DNA of 24,568 nt. Source: an uncultured Oscillospiraceae bacterium (lineage in GTDB: Bacteria > Bacillota > Clostridia > Oscillospirales > Oscillospiraceae). Positions 13,593-21,734 of this stretch are shown here, in pieces. A program made the translations under genes and the position numbers. The stretch's first letter is position 1; every line of letters begins with the position of its first letter. The notes under the pieces are model-generated. The model worked only from the letters and a program-made list of their open reading frames with translations. It made no database searches and was not told the DNA's origin. The DNA is taken from assembly GCA_934630985.1 (NCBI GenBank), contig CAKTXO010000015.1:1-24568 (forward strand), in the 5' to 3' direction.

Positions 13593-14495
13593 TTATTCCA
13601 TACCCTTGGCCTTGTTCTCCGCCAGCACCTTTTTCAGGGCTTCCTTTCCGTCGCCGCTGATGCTGTTGAAGGGGCTGCGGCAATCGCCTACGGGATAGCC
13701 CATGAGCTTGGTGGCGTATTTGATCATGGTATTGGGGTTGCCGTACTGAAAGGTGTCCCGCAGGCTTACCAGACTGCGCTGCACCTCCAAAGCCTCCTGG
13801 AGCTTTCCATCACGGTACAGCGAGACGATGCTGCAAATGGTCTTGGGATAAATGTTGCTGCAACCGGCAATGGCACCGGCACCGCCGTTGACCAGATTGT
13901 CGAAAATCAGGGCATCGTTTCCGGAGAGGACGCTGAAATCCTCCAGGTCTCGGGTTTCCTCAATGTAGTGCTGCATGTTCAGGAAATTGCCGGAGGAATC
14001 CTTGACGCCTACAATGTTCTTGAAGGTGTGCGCCAGCTTGCCGATGGTGGCGGGCGCCACTGCATTGCCGGTTCTGGCAGGGATGTTGTAAACCACAATG
14101 GGCAGATCCACAGCCTGAGCCACCGCCGCGTAGTGGTTGTAGATTTCCTGCTGGTTGGCAGCGGCAAAGTAGGGGCAGATGATGCTCAGCACATCGGCAC
14201 CCAATTCCTTGGCCTTCAGGCTCATGCGGATGGTATCCTTGGTGCCGGGGCAACCGGTACCGGCATAAACCGGCACCCGTCCGGCGGTCTGCGCAATGAC
14301 CGCCTTCAGAACGGCGTACTTCTCTTCCTCGCTGAGGATGTAGCTCTCGCCGTTGGTACCGAAGCAGAACAGTCCGGAGACACCGGCTCGGATCAGACGC
14401 TCTACCTGATTGCGCAGCTCGTCAAAATTGATGCTCTCATCCTCATACATGGGCGTGAGGATCGGAGTGATGATTCCCTGTACAAGTTTGTTCAT
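13593..14495 (-). CDS. DHDPS/NAL-family aldolase, paralogue 1
   Basis: A class I aldolase or dehydratase of the dihydrodipicolinate synthase / N-acetylneuraminate lyase superfamily, acting on 2-keto acids through a lysine Schiff base. The 300-residue protein has the phosphate/carboxylate loop CFGTNGES (44-51), the catalytic tyrosine Y136 in VVYNIPARTG and the Schiff-base lysine K165 in VGVKDSSG. It differs from true DapA in context (no lysine genes) and in the loop GTNGE where DapA has GTTGE. A closely similar paralogue lies at 15662-16570; both end with a GNPNTxIK...LMGYPVGDC block. It lies between a PdxA2-like gene and the TRAP genes. The substrate is likely a 2-keto-3-deoxy acid or similar (inference). 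Confidence 0.88.
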   Translation of the reverse strand: MNKLVQGIITPILTPMYEDESINFDELRNQVERLIRAGVSGLFCFGTNGESYILSEEEKYAVLKAVIAQTAGRVPVYAGTGCPGTKDTIRMSLKAKELGADVLSIICPYFAAANQQEIYNHYAAVAQAVDLPIVVYNIPARTGNAVAPATIGKLAHTFKNIVGVKDSSGNFLNMQHYIEETRDLEDFSVLSGNDALIFDNLVNGGAGAIAGCSNIYPKTICSIVSLYRDGKLQEALEVQRSLVSLRDTFQYGNPNTMIKYATKLMGYPVGDCRSPFNSISGDGKEALKKVLAENKAKGME

Positions 14496-14548
14496 GGTGA
14501 TCTCCTGTCGCAGGCCTCTGCCCGGTTCTGAGCAGCTTCTCCCTTTCT

Positions 14549-15628
14549 TTACTGCTTGTGATTCGCCAGCGTAATGGCGTAATCCATGGCGTTTACCAGG
14601 CTCAGCTCGTTGGCCTGGCCGCTGCCTGCGTGGCCGAAGCCGGTGCCGTGGTCTACGGAGGCTCGGATGATGGGCAGACCCAGGGTCACGTTGATACCGG
14701 CCACGGCATCCCAGTGGCCTTCGGCCTTGTTGTAGACAAAGCCCTTGACCTTCAGGGGAATGTGACCCTGGTCGTGGTACATGACCACCACGATGTCATA
14801 CCAGCCGCCCAAGGCCTTGGAGAAGACGGTGTCGGGGGGCGTGGGCTTCTTCTCGGGAATGTTGATGCCCTCGGCCAGTGCCGCGTCGATGGCGGGCTGG
14901 ATCTCTTCGATCTCCTCGGTGCCGAACATGCCGTTCTCACCGCAGTGGGGGTTCAGACCCGCCACACCGATCTTGGGGTTCTCGATGCCCAGAGCCTTGC
15001 ACCCGGCGTTGGCGATGCGGATGCAGTCCAGCACCCGATCCTTCTTCACCCGGTCGCAGGCCTCCCGCAGGGAGACGTGGGTAGAAACATGAACCACCCG
15101 CAGATTTTCGTGAGCCAGCATCATGGTGTATTTATTGGTATGGGTATAGTCGGCGTAGATCTCCGTATGGCCGGAGTAGTGGTGCCCCGCCATATTGATG
15201 GCCTCCTTGGACAGGGCGTTCGTTACAGTGGCGTCGATCTGTCCGTTCATGGCCAGGGTGATGACCTTCACCACATACTGGAAGGCCGCCTCGCCGCCCA
15301 GGGCGCAGGCCCCTACGCCGAAGGGCTTGGGTACCTCCAAGTCGCTGGTATCGGGAATGGACTGGGCGGGCACCAGGCCCATGTCCAGCACATCCACGGT
15401 GCCGTAGCAGAACTTCGCATCCTTTACATCCTTGCAAACATGCAGCCCCAGGTCCACACCGGAGACCTTTTTGGCAACCTTCAGCGCATAGGCCATGCTG
15501 GAAGCGTCGCCTACCACCAGAGGACGGCAGCGGTCATAGATCTTGGGGTCTGCCAGAGCCCGAACGGTGATCTCCGGGCCGTTGCCGAAGGGATCGCCCA
15601 TAGAAATGCCGAGAATAGGTTTATTCAT
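14549..15628 (-). CDS. pdxA2: PdxA2-like 4-phospho-threonate/erythronate dehydrogenase
   Basis: Metal- and NAD-dependent dehydrogenase of the PdxA family. The PdxA2 branch oxidises 4-phospho-D-threonate or 4-phospho-D-erythronate; decarboxylation then gives dihydroxyacetone phosphate. The 359-residue protein starts MNKPILGISMGDPFGNGPEI and has GHHYSGHTEIYADYT. The expected metal-ligand histidines are H184 (STHVSLREA), H228 (GLNPHCGENG) and H285 (YHDQGHIPLK). It also has TLGLPIIRASVDHGTGFGHA near the C-terminus. No pyridoxine genes are nearby, while a four-carbon acid sugar kinase is, so the catabolic PdxA2 role is favoured over vitamin B6 synthesis. It lies between the two DHDPS-family genes in one operon with short gaps. 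The exact stereochemistry of the substrate cannot be read from sequence. Confidence 0.88.
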   Translation of the reverse strand: MNKPILGISMGDPFGNGPEITVRALADPKIYDRCRPLVVGDASSMAYALKVAKKVSGVDLGLHVCKDVKDAKFCYGTVDVLDMGLVPAQSIPDTSDLEVPKPFGVGACALGGEAAFQYVVKVITLAMNGQIDATVTNALSKEAINMAGHHYSGHTEIYADYTHTNKYTMMLAHENLRVVHVSTHVSLREACDRVKKDRVLDCIRIANAGCKALGIENPKIGVAGLNPHCGENGMFGTEEIEEIQPAIDAALAEGINIPEKKPTPPDTVFSKALGGWYDIVVVMYHDQGHIPLKVKGFVYNKAEGHWDAVAGINVTLGLPIIRASVDHGTGFGHAGSGQANELSLVNAMDYAITLANHKQ

Positions 15629-15661
15629 AGTCGCGTTCTCCTTTTCGTTGATCTTGGGGCA

Positions 15662-16570
15662 TCAGCCCAGTTCCTTGGTCTCTTCCAGCACCTGCTTCAG
15701 GGCTTCCAGGCCCTCGTCGCAGAGGTAGCTGAAGGGACGGCGGCAATCACCGACGGGGTAGCCCATGAGGCTGACGGCCTTTTTGATGATGGTATTGGGG
15801 TTGCCGAATTTGAATACCGGCTGGATTTTGGCAATGGCCTCCTGGGCTTCCCGAGCCTTGTCCAGGTCTCCCGCCACAAAGTGGTCGTAGATGGAGGCCA
15901 CGGTGGCAGGCCACAGGTTTGCCCGTCCGGCAATGCCGCCGGTGCCGCCGTTTTCCAGGCAGTAGAGAATGTTGCCGTCGTTTCCGGCCAGTACGGAGAA
16001 GGGCTTGCCCAGATCCCGGGTCCGGTCGATGTAGGCCTTCAGGTTCTCCCGGTCGCCGGAGGAATCCTTGGCGCCCATAATGACATCCACATCCCGAGCC
16101 AGCTTTTCAACGGTTTCCGGCAGCAGCTTGTTGCCGGTGCGCATGGGGATATTATAGAGCACGATAGGGATATTGACATGCTTGGCCACCTCTACATAGT
16201 GGTCATACAGTTCCTTCTGGCTGGCCAGGGCGAAGCTGGGGGTGATGATGGAGAGCACGTCCGCGCCCAGCTCCTCCGCCCGCTTGGACATCCGCACGGT
16301 GTCGGCGGTGGAGATGCAGCCGGTACCGGCATAGACAGGAACCCGACCCTTGACCTGGTCAATGACCGTCTCCAGCACCGCTTCCTTTTCCTTCAGGCTC
16401 AGGATGTAGCCCTCGCCGTTGGTGCCGAAGGGGAACAGGCCATGTACGCCGCCGCGCAGCAGCCGCTCGACCTGGTTGCGGAGCTCCTGATGGTTAACGG
16501 TCTGCTCCTGGTCGTTGTTCATGGGGGTCAGAATAGGAGGGATAATACCCTTGATCTCGCAGCTTTTCAT
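15662..16570 (-). CDS. DHDPS/NAL-family aldolase, paralogue 2
   Basis: A 302-residue class I aldolase/lyase with loop PFGTNGEG (47-54), catalytic Y139 in IVLYNIPMRTG and Schiff-base K168 in MGAKDSSGD. It is about half identical by eye to the paralogue at 13593-14495, with the same C-terminal block GNPNTIIKKAVSLMGYPVGD. The largest differences are around residues 170-250 (DRENLKAYIDRTRDLGKPFS), where substrate specificity is often set. The gene is 12 nt downstream of the alcohol dehydrogenase gene and 33 nt upstream of pdxA2, so it is clearly in the operon. Two intact paralogues in one operon suggest two related 2-keto-acid substrates or stereoisomers rather than redundancy (inference). Confidence 0.88.
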   Translation of the reverse strand: MKSCEIKGIIPPILTPMNNDQEQTVNHQELRNQVERLLRGGVHGLFPFGTNGEGYILSLKEKEAVLETVIDQVKGRVPVYAGTGCISTADTVRMSKRAEELGADVLSIITPSFALASQKELYDHYVEVAKHVNIPIVLYNIPMRTGNKLLPETVEKLARDVDVIMGAKDSSGDRENLKAYIDRTRDLGKPFSVLAGNDGNILYCLENGGTGGIAGRANLWPATVASIYDHFVAGDLDKAREAQEAIAKIQPVFKFGNPNTIIKKAVSLMGYPVGDCRRPFSYLCDEGLEALKQVLEETKELG

Positions 16571-16582
16571 ATCCGTACTCCT

Positions 16583-17755
16583 TTACAGAATTTCCTGATA
16601 AATGGCGCGGGCATCCTGGGGCTCTACCTTGCGCATGTTGTTCACCAGCAGCCGCTGAACCTGCATACCGGCCTCTACCAGGCTCTCCAGGTCTTCCTTG
16701 GGCACGTTGAACTCCGTCAGGCTGGTGGGAATGTCCAGATGCCGGACGATGTGCTCCATTTTGGCCATCATCCAAGCGCTCTTTTCGTCCACGGTGGAAA
16801 CCTTGGTCTCCTCGTGGCAGCAGCGGTCATACAGCAGAGCCATCCGCTGCCGGAAGGCCGGATCCTGGGCATTGAAGCGCATGACCGGAGCCAGCAGAAT
16901 GGCATTGGAAACGCCGTGGGCAATGTGGTATTTGCCGCCCAGAGGGTAGCTCAGGGCGTGGACGGCGGTGGTGCCGGAGGCGGTAATGGCCAGGCCGCCG
17001 TAGTAAGCGGCCATCTGCATCCGGTTCTTTTCTGTCATGGCAGCGGGGTCGTCACAGACCTTTTCAATGTTGTTGATAATCAGGTCCGCGCCCTCCAGAG
17101 CGTACATGTCGCTGAAGGGATTGGCCTTGTTGGAGGTGAAGCATTCCACACAGTGAGCCAGGGCATCCACGCCGGTGGCGGCGGCGATCTTCCGGGGCAG
17201 GTTCTTAATGAGGCGGGCATCCAGGATCACATAGTCCGCGATCATGTTCTCATTGACGATGCCGATTTTCAGCTCCTTCTCCGGCACTCCCACAATGGCG
17301 TTGGGAGTGACCTCCGCGCCGGTACCGGCGGTGGTGGGAATCAGCACGATGGGCACGCACTTCTTGGCCATGCCGGGGTTATCCAGCAGCTCCTTGACAC
17401 CGTATTCGTCGGTGACCAGGACGGAGGCCAGCTTGGCCGCGTCCATAACGGAGCCGCCGCCGCAGGCGACGATCAGATCCGCGCCGCTGCGCTTGAACTC
17501 GTCTACGATCTTCTGCACCGCCATGTAAGAGGGCTCCGGGGGCAGTTCGTCCAGCACATAGTATTCGGTGCCGGTGGACTTCACCACCTCTTCGGCCATG
17601 TCAAACAGGCCCAGACTCCGCAGACCCTTGTCCGTAAACATGGCCACACGCTTGGAGCCCCGAGCCTTGATGATGGCGGCGATGTTCTCCATGGCGTTCT
17701 CCCCGCCGTAAACGGCATGGGGCATTTTCAAACTGTATTGTGTAAGCATGTTCAT
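16583..17755 (-). CDS. Iron-containing (group III) alcohol dehydrogenase
   Basis: NAD(P)-linked reductase/oxidase for small alcohols and aldehydes, comparable to FucO or 1,3-propanediol dehydrogenase. The 390-residue protein has the nucleotide motif CGGGSVMDAAK (98-108) and TTAGTGAEVT (141-150). The four expected metal ligands are D197 and H201 in GVDALAHCVE, H266 in VHALSYPLGG, and H280 in YHIAHGVSNA. The ATG at 17755 overlaps the TGA of the kinase gene (ATGA), showing translational coupling. GGAG lies just upstream in the kinase's last codons. A second methionine two codons in is possible. In this operon it may handle an aldehyde produced by one of the aldolases, such as glycolaldehyde or lactaldehyde (inference). 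All key residues are present. Confidence 0.9.
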   Translation of the reverse strand: MNMLTQYSLKMPHAVYGGENAMENIAAIIKARGSKRVAMFTDKGLRSLGLFDMAEEVVKSTGTEYYVLDELPPEPSYMAVQKIVDEFKRSGADLIVACGGGSVMDAAKLASVLVTDEYGVKELLDNPGMAKKCVPIVLIPTTAGTGAEVTPNAIVGVPEKELKIGIVNENMIADYVILDARLIKNLPRKIAAATGVDALAHCVECFTSNKANPFSDMYALEGADLIINNIEKVCDDPAAMTEKNRMQMAAYYGGLAITASGTTAVHALSYPLGGKYHIAHGVSNAILLAPVMRFNAQDPAFRQRMALLYDRCCHEETKVSTVDEKSAWMMAKMEHIVRHLDIPTSLTEFNVPKEDLESLVEAGMQVQRLLVNNMRKVEPQDARAIYQEIL

Positions 17756-19008
17756 TCTCCTTTAACGGTTGTGTTCTGATGCAGTTTTTCTTCCAGATCC
17801 AGCAGCAGGGTCTGTTCCCCGAAGCCGCCGGATTTTGTCAAAAGATAAACGGTTTTGCCTTCTATCTTCACGCTTGCCAGCACCACGCCGGGCAGATACT
17901 CGCAGATGGGGGTCAGCTCGTGCAGATCCGCCAGCTCCATGAAGGCCATCAGGGTGTCGCCGCCGGTGACCATCCAGGTAGCCTCCAGGCCGTCCTCCAG
18001 GAAGGTTTTCAGCAGGGAGCCCATGACGCCGGAAATTCGCTGCCGCATTCCCTCCAGGTTCATCCCCAGCTTTTCCCGGCAGGCTTCCAGCCCCTCCGGG
18101 TCTCCCAGGCCGTCGCACTCGACGATCACATTGGGATGCGCCAGAATGGTCTGCTCCATGGCGTTTACATCCTGCCGCCATTGAGAAGTCCCCCGCCAGC
18201 CGTCGTCCAGCTTCTGCGCCACCCGGAGCCTGAGCCGGGGCACCCCCGCCTGCTCCGCCCGGTCCATCTGGGACAGGGTGATGGGATTGATACTGCCGCA
18301 GACCGTTACCAGCTTTTGGGGAAGCTCCGGGGTCTCCGTCTCTCCCGTGGGGATGTCCAGCAGCTCCGGGAGCATCTGGGCAAAGCCCGCGCAGCCCGCA
18401 AGCAGAGCCGTTTCGCCTTGTTCCTTCAGATCCCGGGCAATGGCCTCCAGATCCTGTACCGTTTCCGCATCGTGGAGGATGATCACCGGGGCGAGCCGGT
18501 TCTCCTCCGGGAAGATCACCGGCACCCGGGTCTGCTGGCCGATGATGTCCGCCACCCGGGAAGCCGTCACCGGCTCAAAGGGGTCTTTGCCGAAGACGCT
18601 GTCCGCCACCTCCAGGCCGTCAATATACTGTACACCGTTTTTGGTGATCCGGTTCAGCTGGGGCAGGGCCGGCACAAAGTGGAGGGCCTTTCCGCCGGTG
18701 CCCTGCAGCACAGCCATCAGTTCCGAGCCGATATTTCCTCGGAGTCCGGAGTCGGTTTTTTTGTAAATACATTCCGTGCCGGTGTCTGCGGCATCCTTCG
18801 CGATCCTGCCCACCACGGCGGCTGCTTTCTCCGGGGACAGGTGTCGGGTCTCCGCATCGATGATCAGCACCTTCGTGCCCGGTGCCAGCCCCTTCAAATA
18901 ACTGCCGGGGCTCTGCCCGAACCGAAGGGCGGTTTGCTTTCCCCGGAACTGAATGCCTGTGTCCAGCGCTCCCGTAAAATCATCCGCTATGATCAGCAAT
19001 CGTATCAT
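17752..19008 (-). CDS. Four-carbon acid sugar kinase family protein (DUF1537; OtnK/DtnK type)
   Basis: ATP-dependent kinase that phosphorylates a four-carbon sugar acid (erythronate or threonate) at O4, the first step before PdxA2. The 418-residue protein begins MIRLLIIADDFTGALDTGIQ, the N-terminal ADDxTGAxD signature. It has ETRHLSPEKAAAVVGRIA, the KKTDSGLRGNIGSEL motif (about 105-119) that binds substrate, and near the C-terminus WMVTGGDTLMAFMELADL and LPGVVLASVKIEGKTVYLLT, the nucleotide-binding domain. It is the first gene of the operon and overlaps the next gene by 4 nt. A plausible promoter lies 115-140 nt upstream. Length and motifs are typical. Together with pdxA2 it defines the pathway: acid, 4-phosphate, then a C3 phosphate plus CO2. 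Confidence 0.9.
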   Translation of the reverse strand: MIRLLIIADDFTGALDTGIQFRGKQTALRFGQSPGSYLKGLAPGTKVLIIDAETRHLSPEKAAAVVGRIAKDAADTGTECIYKKTDSGLRGNIGSELMAVLQGTGGKALHFVPALPQLNRITKNGVQYIDGLEVADSVFGKDPFEPVTASRVADIIGQQTRVPVIFPEENRLAPVIILHDAETVQDLEAIARDLKEQGETALLAGCAGFAQMLPELLDIPTGETETPELPQKLVTVCGSINPITLSQMDRAEQAGVPRLRLRVAQKLDDGWRGTSQWRQDVNAMEQTILAHPNVIVECDGLGDPEGLEACREKLGMNLEGMRQRISGVMGSLLKTFLEDGLEATWMVTGGDTLMAFMELADLHELTPICEYLPGVVLASVKIEGKTVYLLTKSGGFGEQTLLLDLEEKLHQNTTVKGE

Positions 19009-19030
19009 GGTTTGCTCTCATCTCGTTTCT

Positions 19031-19184
19031 GTTTCAAAATGAACTTCAGACTGCCAGGGGATCCTCCAAGAATTTCCTGATTCTCCCGATTTTCCCCGGT
19101 GTCTTTCCTTTTTCTGCTTCAATCATAACCAGTTTTCACGAATCCCGCAAACTTGAATACCCCGTTTTTGTTCCATTTTGAAAC
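19031..19184. promoter_or_regulatory. 11-bp inverted sites flanking the operon promoter
   Basis: GTTTCAAAATG (19031-19041) is the exact reverse complement of CATTTTGAAAC (19174-19184). One lies downstream and one upstream of the promoter at 19122-19150. The upstream site extends into a dyad-like GTTTCAAAATGGAAC on the minus strand. They may be operators for the PrpR-type regulator, possibly with looping. Confidence 0.35.
19122..19150 (-). promoter_or_regulatory. Candidate SigA promoter of the catabolic operon
   Basis: Minus strand: TTGCGG (19150-19145), 17 nt, TATGAT (19127-19122). The -35 is weak, as expected for an activated promoter. A Sigma-54 type GG-N10-GC element with proper flanks was looked for in 19009-19250 and not found, which agrees with the degenerate regulator. 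Confidence 0.4.
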
Positions 19185-19297
19185 TCACTTGTTTTTTTGT
19201 TACGGACGCACAGTTTTTTAACTGTTGTTTTGTGCAAAATGCCATCATTCATCCTGGCGCCGCTAGCGTCTTCCGGCGTGTTCCTCCCGAATTCGTT

Positions 19298-19514
<217 letters not shown>

Positions 19515-19663
19515 GAAATGTCCATCAGGAGCCAGTTTCATCTGCGTTTTGCAACATGCAGCCCATATGAATTTTCCATCCCATTACATAATTCCCCTTT
19601 TCCTGCAAATACTTCTACCGTGCAGAAAATGCGCGCAATGCGCTTCAAAGGAGAAGAACCAAT

Positions 19664-19837
19664 ATGAAAGCAACTGGCATTGTCCGCCGGGTGGACGACC
19701 TGGGTCGGATCGTCATCCCCAAGGAAATCCGCAGAACCCTGCGTATCCGTGAAGGCGACCCGTTGCAGACATCATTGACACGGTGGGAAAAATACTGCTT
19801 TTCTATGTTGGATTTGGCTAAAAGGCGGGGGTGGTAG
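19664..19837 (+). pseudogene. Truncated AbrB/SpoVT-type regulator
   Basis: The frame opens MKATGIVRRVDDLGRIVIPK, then EIRRTLRIREGDPL: a complete AbrB/SpoVT swapped-hairpin DNA-binding domain, with GAGAAG as ribosome binding site. After residue 34 the expected EIF/L continuation is lost and an unrelated tail of 23 residues (QTSLTRWEKYCFS and onward) ends at TAG 19835-19837. Genuine relatives are longer (about 80 to 180 residues) with a C-terminal sensing or dimer domain; they are frequent in Tn1549-like integrative elements. The fragment could still be expressed as a minimal DNA-binding protein of 57 residues, but a deletion junction near 19765 is the simplest reading. Confidence 0.75.
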
Positions 19838-19894
19838 TTGTACATAGTGACGACTATGAGGGGCGGAACCGTGGGGATTTGGGAGGGGTAAAAG

Positions 19895-20140
19895 ATGGAA
19901 AAGATCGTTTCCTGCGGGTTCAATATGGATACCGCGTGTGTGGAGCTGCGGTTTGCGGATGGAAGCATGGTTGCTATTGATACAACTGCGGTGGAAAACG
20001 AGGTTGCGGAGACCGTGTGCCAGTGTTCGGAATTGGATTGGCTGGTTTATAATAAGCCAATGGAATATGCGCAGCTGGTGCTGAGCAGTGGGATTGAGGA
20101 GTATCTCAAGGGAACGGCGGAGCATCGGTTGGAGAATTAG
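19895..20140 (+). CDS. Small DUF6061-like protein
   Basis: An 81-residue acidic protein, MEKIVSCGFNMDTACVELRF then ADGSMVAIDTTAVENEVAET. It resembles, from memory, the DUF6061 family of small proteins common in gut Clostridia and their integrative elements (pattern CxxNMDTxCVxxxFADG and SELDWLVYN). No enzymatic motif, signal peptide or membrane segment is seen. The ribosome binding site is GGGAGGGG about 8 nt upstream. It follows the truncated AbrB gene in the same direction and is followed within 20 nt by a hairpin that could terminate it. A 6-bp dyad, CATAGT/ACTATG, lies about 40 nt upstream of its start. The function is unknown. Confidence 0.75.
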   Translation: MEKIVSCGFNMDTACVELRFADGSMVAIDTTAVENEVAETVCQCSELDWLVYNKPMEYAQLVLSSGIEEYLKGTAEHRLEN

Positions 20141-20156
20141 GGAAACAGAAGTGGAG

Positions 20157-20186
20157 CAGCCCACCGGTCAATTGATCGGTGGGCTG
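20157..20186. terminator. Hairpin, copy 1 of a duplicated terminator-like sequence
   Basis: CAGCCCACCGGTCA and TGATCGGTGGGCTG form a stem of about 13 bp with one mismatch. It lies between the convergent DUF6061 and DUF6414-like genes. The 28-nt core recurs at 22606-22633 with two base changes. There is no strong T-run on either side. Confidence 0.55.
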
Positions 20187-20198
20187 TGAACCTACAAG

Positions 20199-21083
20199 CT
20201 ATGCATATATAGCTACAGGAATAACTATCACTGCAGGTCCCGGAATTTGTGTTTTCAATTCAGGAAGATTAAATTTTGCAGTGCTGTCATCCCGGAATCC
20301 AGAAAGCATTTGTGTGAGAGTGTCCACTTGAAAAATTGACAACGAAGTCTTTCTTAAAAGATCAATATTTTCTGTTTCATCTTTACAAATGGCAATAATC
20401 TTTCCAAGAACTTTGAAGTGTCCACCGAGAATTTCAGAAACATTATCATTAGAAAGGTACTGTTCCTGTGCAGATAACACAACCGTCCCATTATTATCAG
20501 ATAAAATAAAGTCAATCGTACCGCTGTGCTTAAGTTCTCCTGCGAACAACTTAATCTGCTTAACAGTTTCATTTTCTTGTTGTTTTTGTAATTTGGCTTG
20601 TGTTTTTTCTCCTAGTTTAGGATTGGTTGAAAAAATATCTACCATACGAAATAAATCCAAGAAAATGTCCATGTAATTTATGAGCGGATTTTTCTGGAGT
20701 TCTCCTTCCACTTCAATAAAATCTCCAATTTTCATATTCTGAATGTTAAATCCATGTTTCAGAATCTTTTCATTGACAAGCAACGTCCTAAATTTAGAGA
20801 GCAGGGAAACATTTGTATGCACTTTTTCTTTTGTAACACACTCTTGCTCTCCACTGTTACCGGAATGGGACACCTCTCCCTTTAAGTCAATCTTAAGCAG
20901 TTTACTTAAGATTGATGCAGATGTCGAAGCCACTGCATCAACCTTTTGCATATTTTCCCGTTCCTTATGTTCGGCGTAGTTCACTTGACTTACAGTTGAA
21001 AAGCCGTCTTCGATAATGGCGAGCATGTCCAAAACAATTTTTTCGTTAATATACACAGGCACCACTAATTGTTCCGCTTTCAT
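20199..21083 (-). CDS. DUF6414-like protein of unknown function
   Basis: A 294-residue, probably cytosolic protein. It begins MKAEQLVVPVYINEKIVLDM, then LAIIEDGFSTVSQV, which matches my memory of DUF6414 proteins (VYLN at the start and an LxxLxDGF segment). A lysine- and serine-rich stretch of about 50 residues follows, then VHTNVSLLSKFRTLL, IGDFIEVEGELQKNPLINYM and a C-terminal part ending IPGPAVIVIPVAIYA. No catalytic motif is recognised; IGDFIEVEGEL looks like a small beta-barrel. The ATG at 21083 has GGAGG at ideal spacing; a longer frame to 21128 starts inside the gap without a site. Last gene of a three-gene AT-rich operon. Family name uncertain; function unknown. Confidence 0.7.
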   Translation of the reverse strand: MKAEQLVVPVYINEKIVLDMLAIIEDGFSTVSQVNYAEHKERENMQKVDAVASTSASILSKLLKIDLKGEVSHSGNSGEQECVTKEKVHTNVSLLSKFRTLLVNEKILKHGFNIQNMKIGDFIEVEGELQKNPLINYMDIFLDLFRMVDIFSTNPKLGEKTQAKLQKQQENETVKQIKLFAGELKHSGTIDFILSDNNGTVVLSAQEQYLSNDNVSEILGGHFKVLGKIIAICKDETENIDLLRKTSLSIFQVDTLTQMLSGFRDDSTAKFNLPELKTQIPGPAVIVIPVAIYA

Positions 21084-21131
21084 TAAATTTTCCTCCGTTT
21101 CTGTATAACAGTCAAAGTAGCATTTCAATGT

Positions 21132-21668
21132 CTATTTGTTTTCAGCCGATGAGTTCATTGCCCGAGAATTTGTAGAATCAAGCACCTTGGTGAGTAAGTC
21201 TACCGCTCCTGCCCATTTCTCCTGACCGTTATAAATATTCTGCTGTTGCTGCATAGCTTCCCACATTCCCCTAGGGGTATACGGATTTTGAATTGTCTCC
21301 CATGTTACCTGATTCTCATATCCAAGTGACTTTGCCATCGCCTCTAGCAACTTATCCTGCGCTTCCAGTTTTTGCTTGAGCTGCATATCGTTCGGTTCCT
21401 GAATACAAAGCTGCCTATAATACTCTTTCCACCTTGCTCTTACAGTGTCATCATCAGAGAAAACAATATCTATAACATTTAGGGCACGAATGCTTTCGAC
21501 ATTCCAGGCAAGGCCTCGGTTCATCATCAAAGCCTTGAATATTTCAAGCTTATCCGTCCTTCTTTGACTATAACTCTGCAATTTCTGACCGACGAACACA
21601 GCGACAATAGGAACTATAATAATCGCAAGAATGTTGATGATTGTTAGGATAACCTCAAATGTTGACAT
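21132..21668 (-). CDS. DUF6680-like membrane-anchored protein
   Basis: A 178-residue protein with one N-terminal membrane segment (about 6-30, FEVILTIINILAIIIVPIVA then VFVGQKL) and a cytosolic helical remainder. The stretch KLEIFKALMMNRGLAWNVES, then IRALNVIDIVFSDDDTVRAR and WKEYYRQL, matches my memory of DUF6680 (IFxxLMxxR...ALNxIDxxF...VxxxWxxY), followed by LLEAMAKSLGY. The start at 21668 has GGAGG 8 nt upstream; an ATG 15 nt earlier lacks one. It lies between the unknown 121-residue gene (66 nt away) and the DUF6414-like gene (48 nt). The domain is of unknown function and recurs in accessory DNA. A signalling or defence role is only a guess from context. Confidence 0.7.
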   Translation of the reverse strand: MSTFEVILTIINILAIIIVPIVAVFVGQKLQSYSQRRTDKLEIFKALMMNRGLAWNVESIRALNVIDIVFSDDDTVRARWKEYYRQLCIQEPNDMQLKQKLEAQDKLLEAMAKSLGYENQVTWETIQNPYTPRGMWEAMQQQQNIYNGQEKWAGAVDLLTKVLDSTNSRAMNSSAENK

Positions 21669-21734
21669 TGTGCAGTCCTCCATACGTTATGTAGTTTATT
21701 GAAGCCGCTTCATGTATATTGCGTGATCACTCCT

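Noticed and set aside
14558..17779. Very long plus-strand open frame (over 1000 codons) opposite the pdxA2, aldolase and alcohol dehydrogenase genes
   Set aside because: It is antisense to four well-supported enzymes with intact motifs; the composition (rich in His, Gln, Gly, Val) is what a GC-rich mirror frame produces, and it has no ribosome binding site.
19009..19250. Sigma-54 promoter for the catabolic operon
   Set aside because: Near matches (tggcagtctgaagttcat, tggttatgattgaagca) have the wrong GG-GC spacing or lack the GC element.
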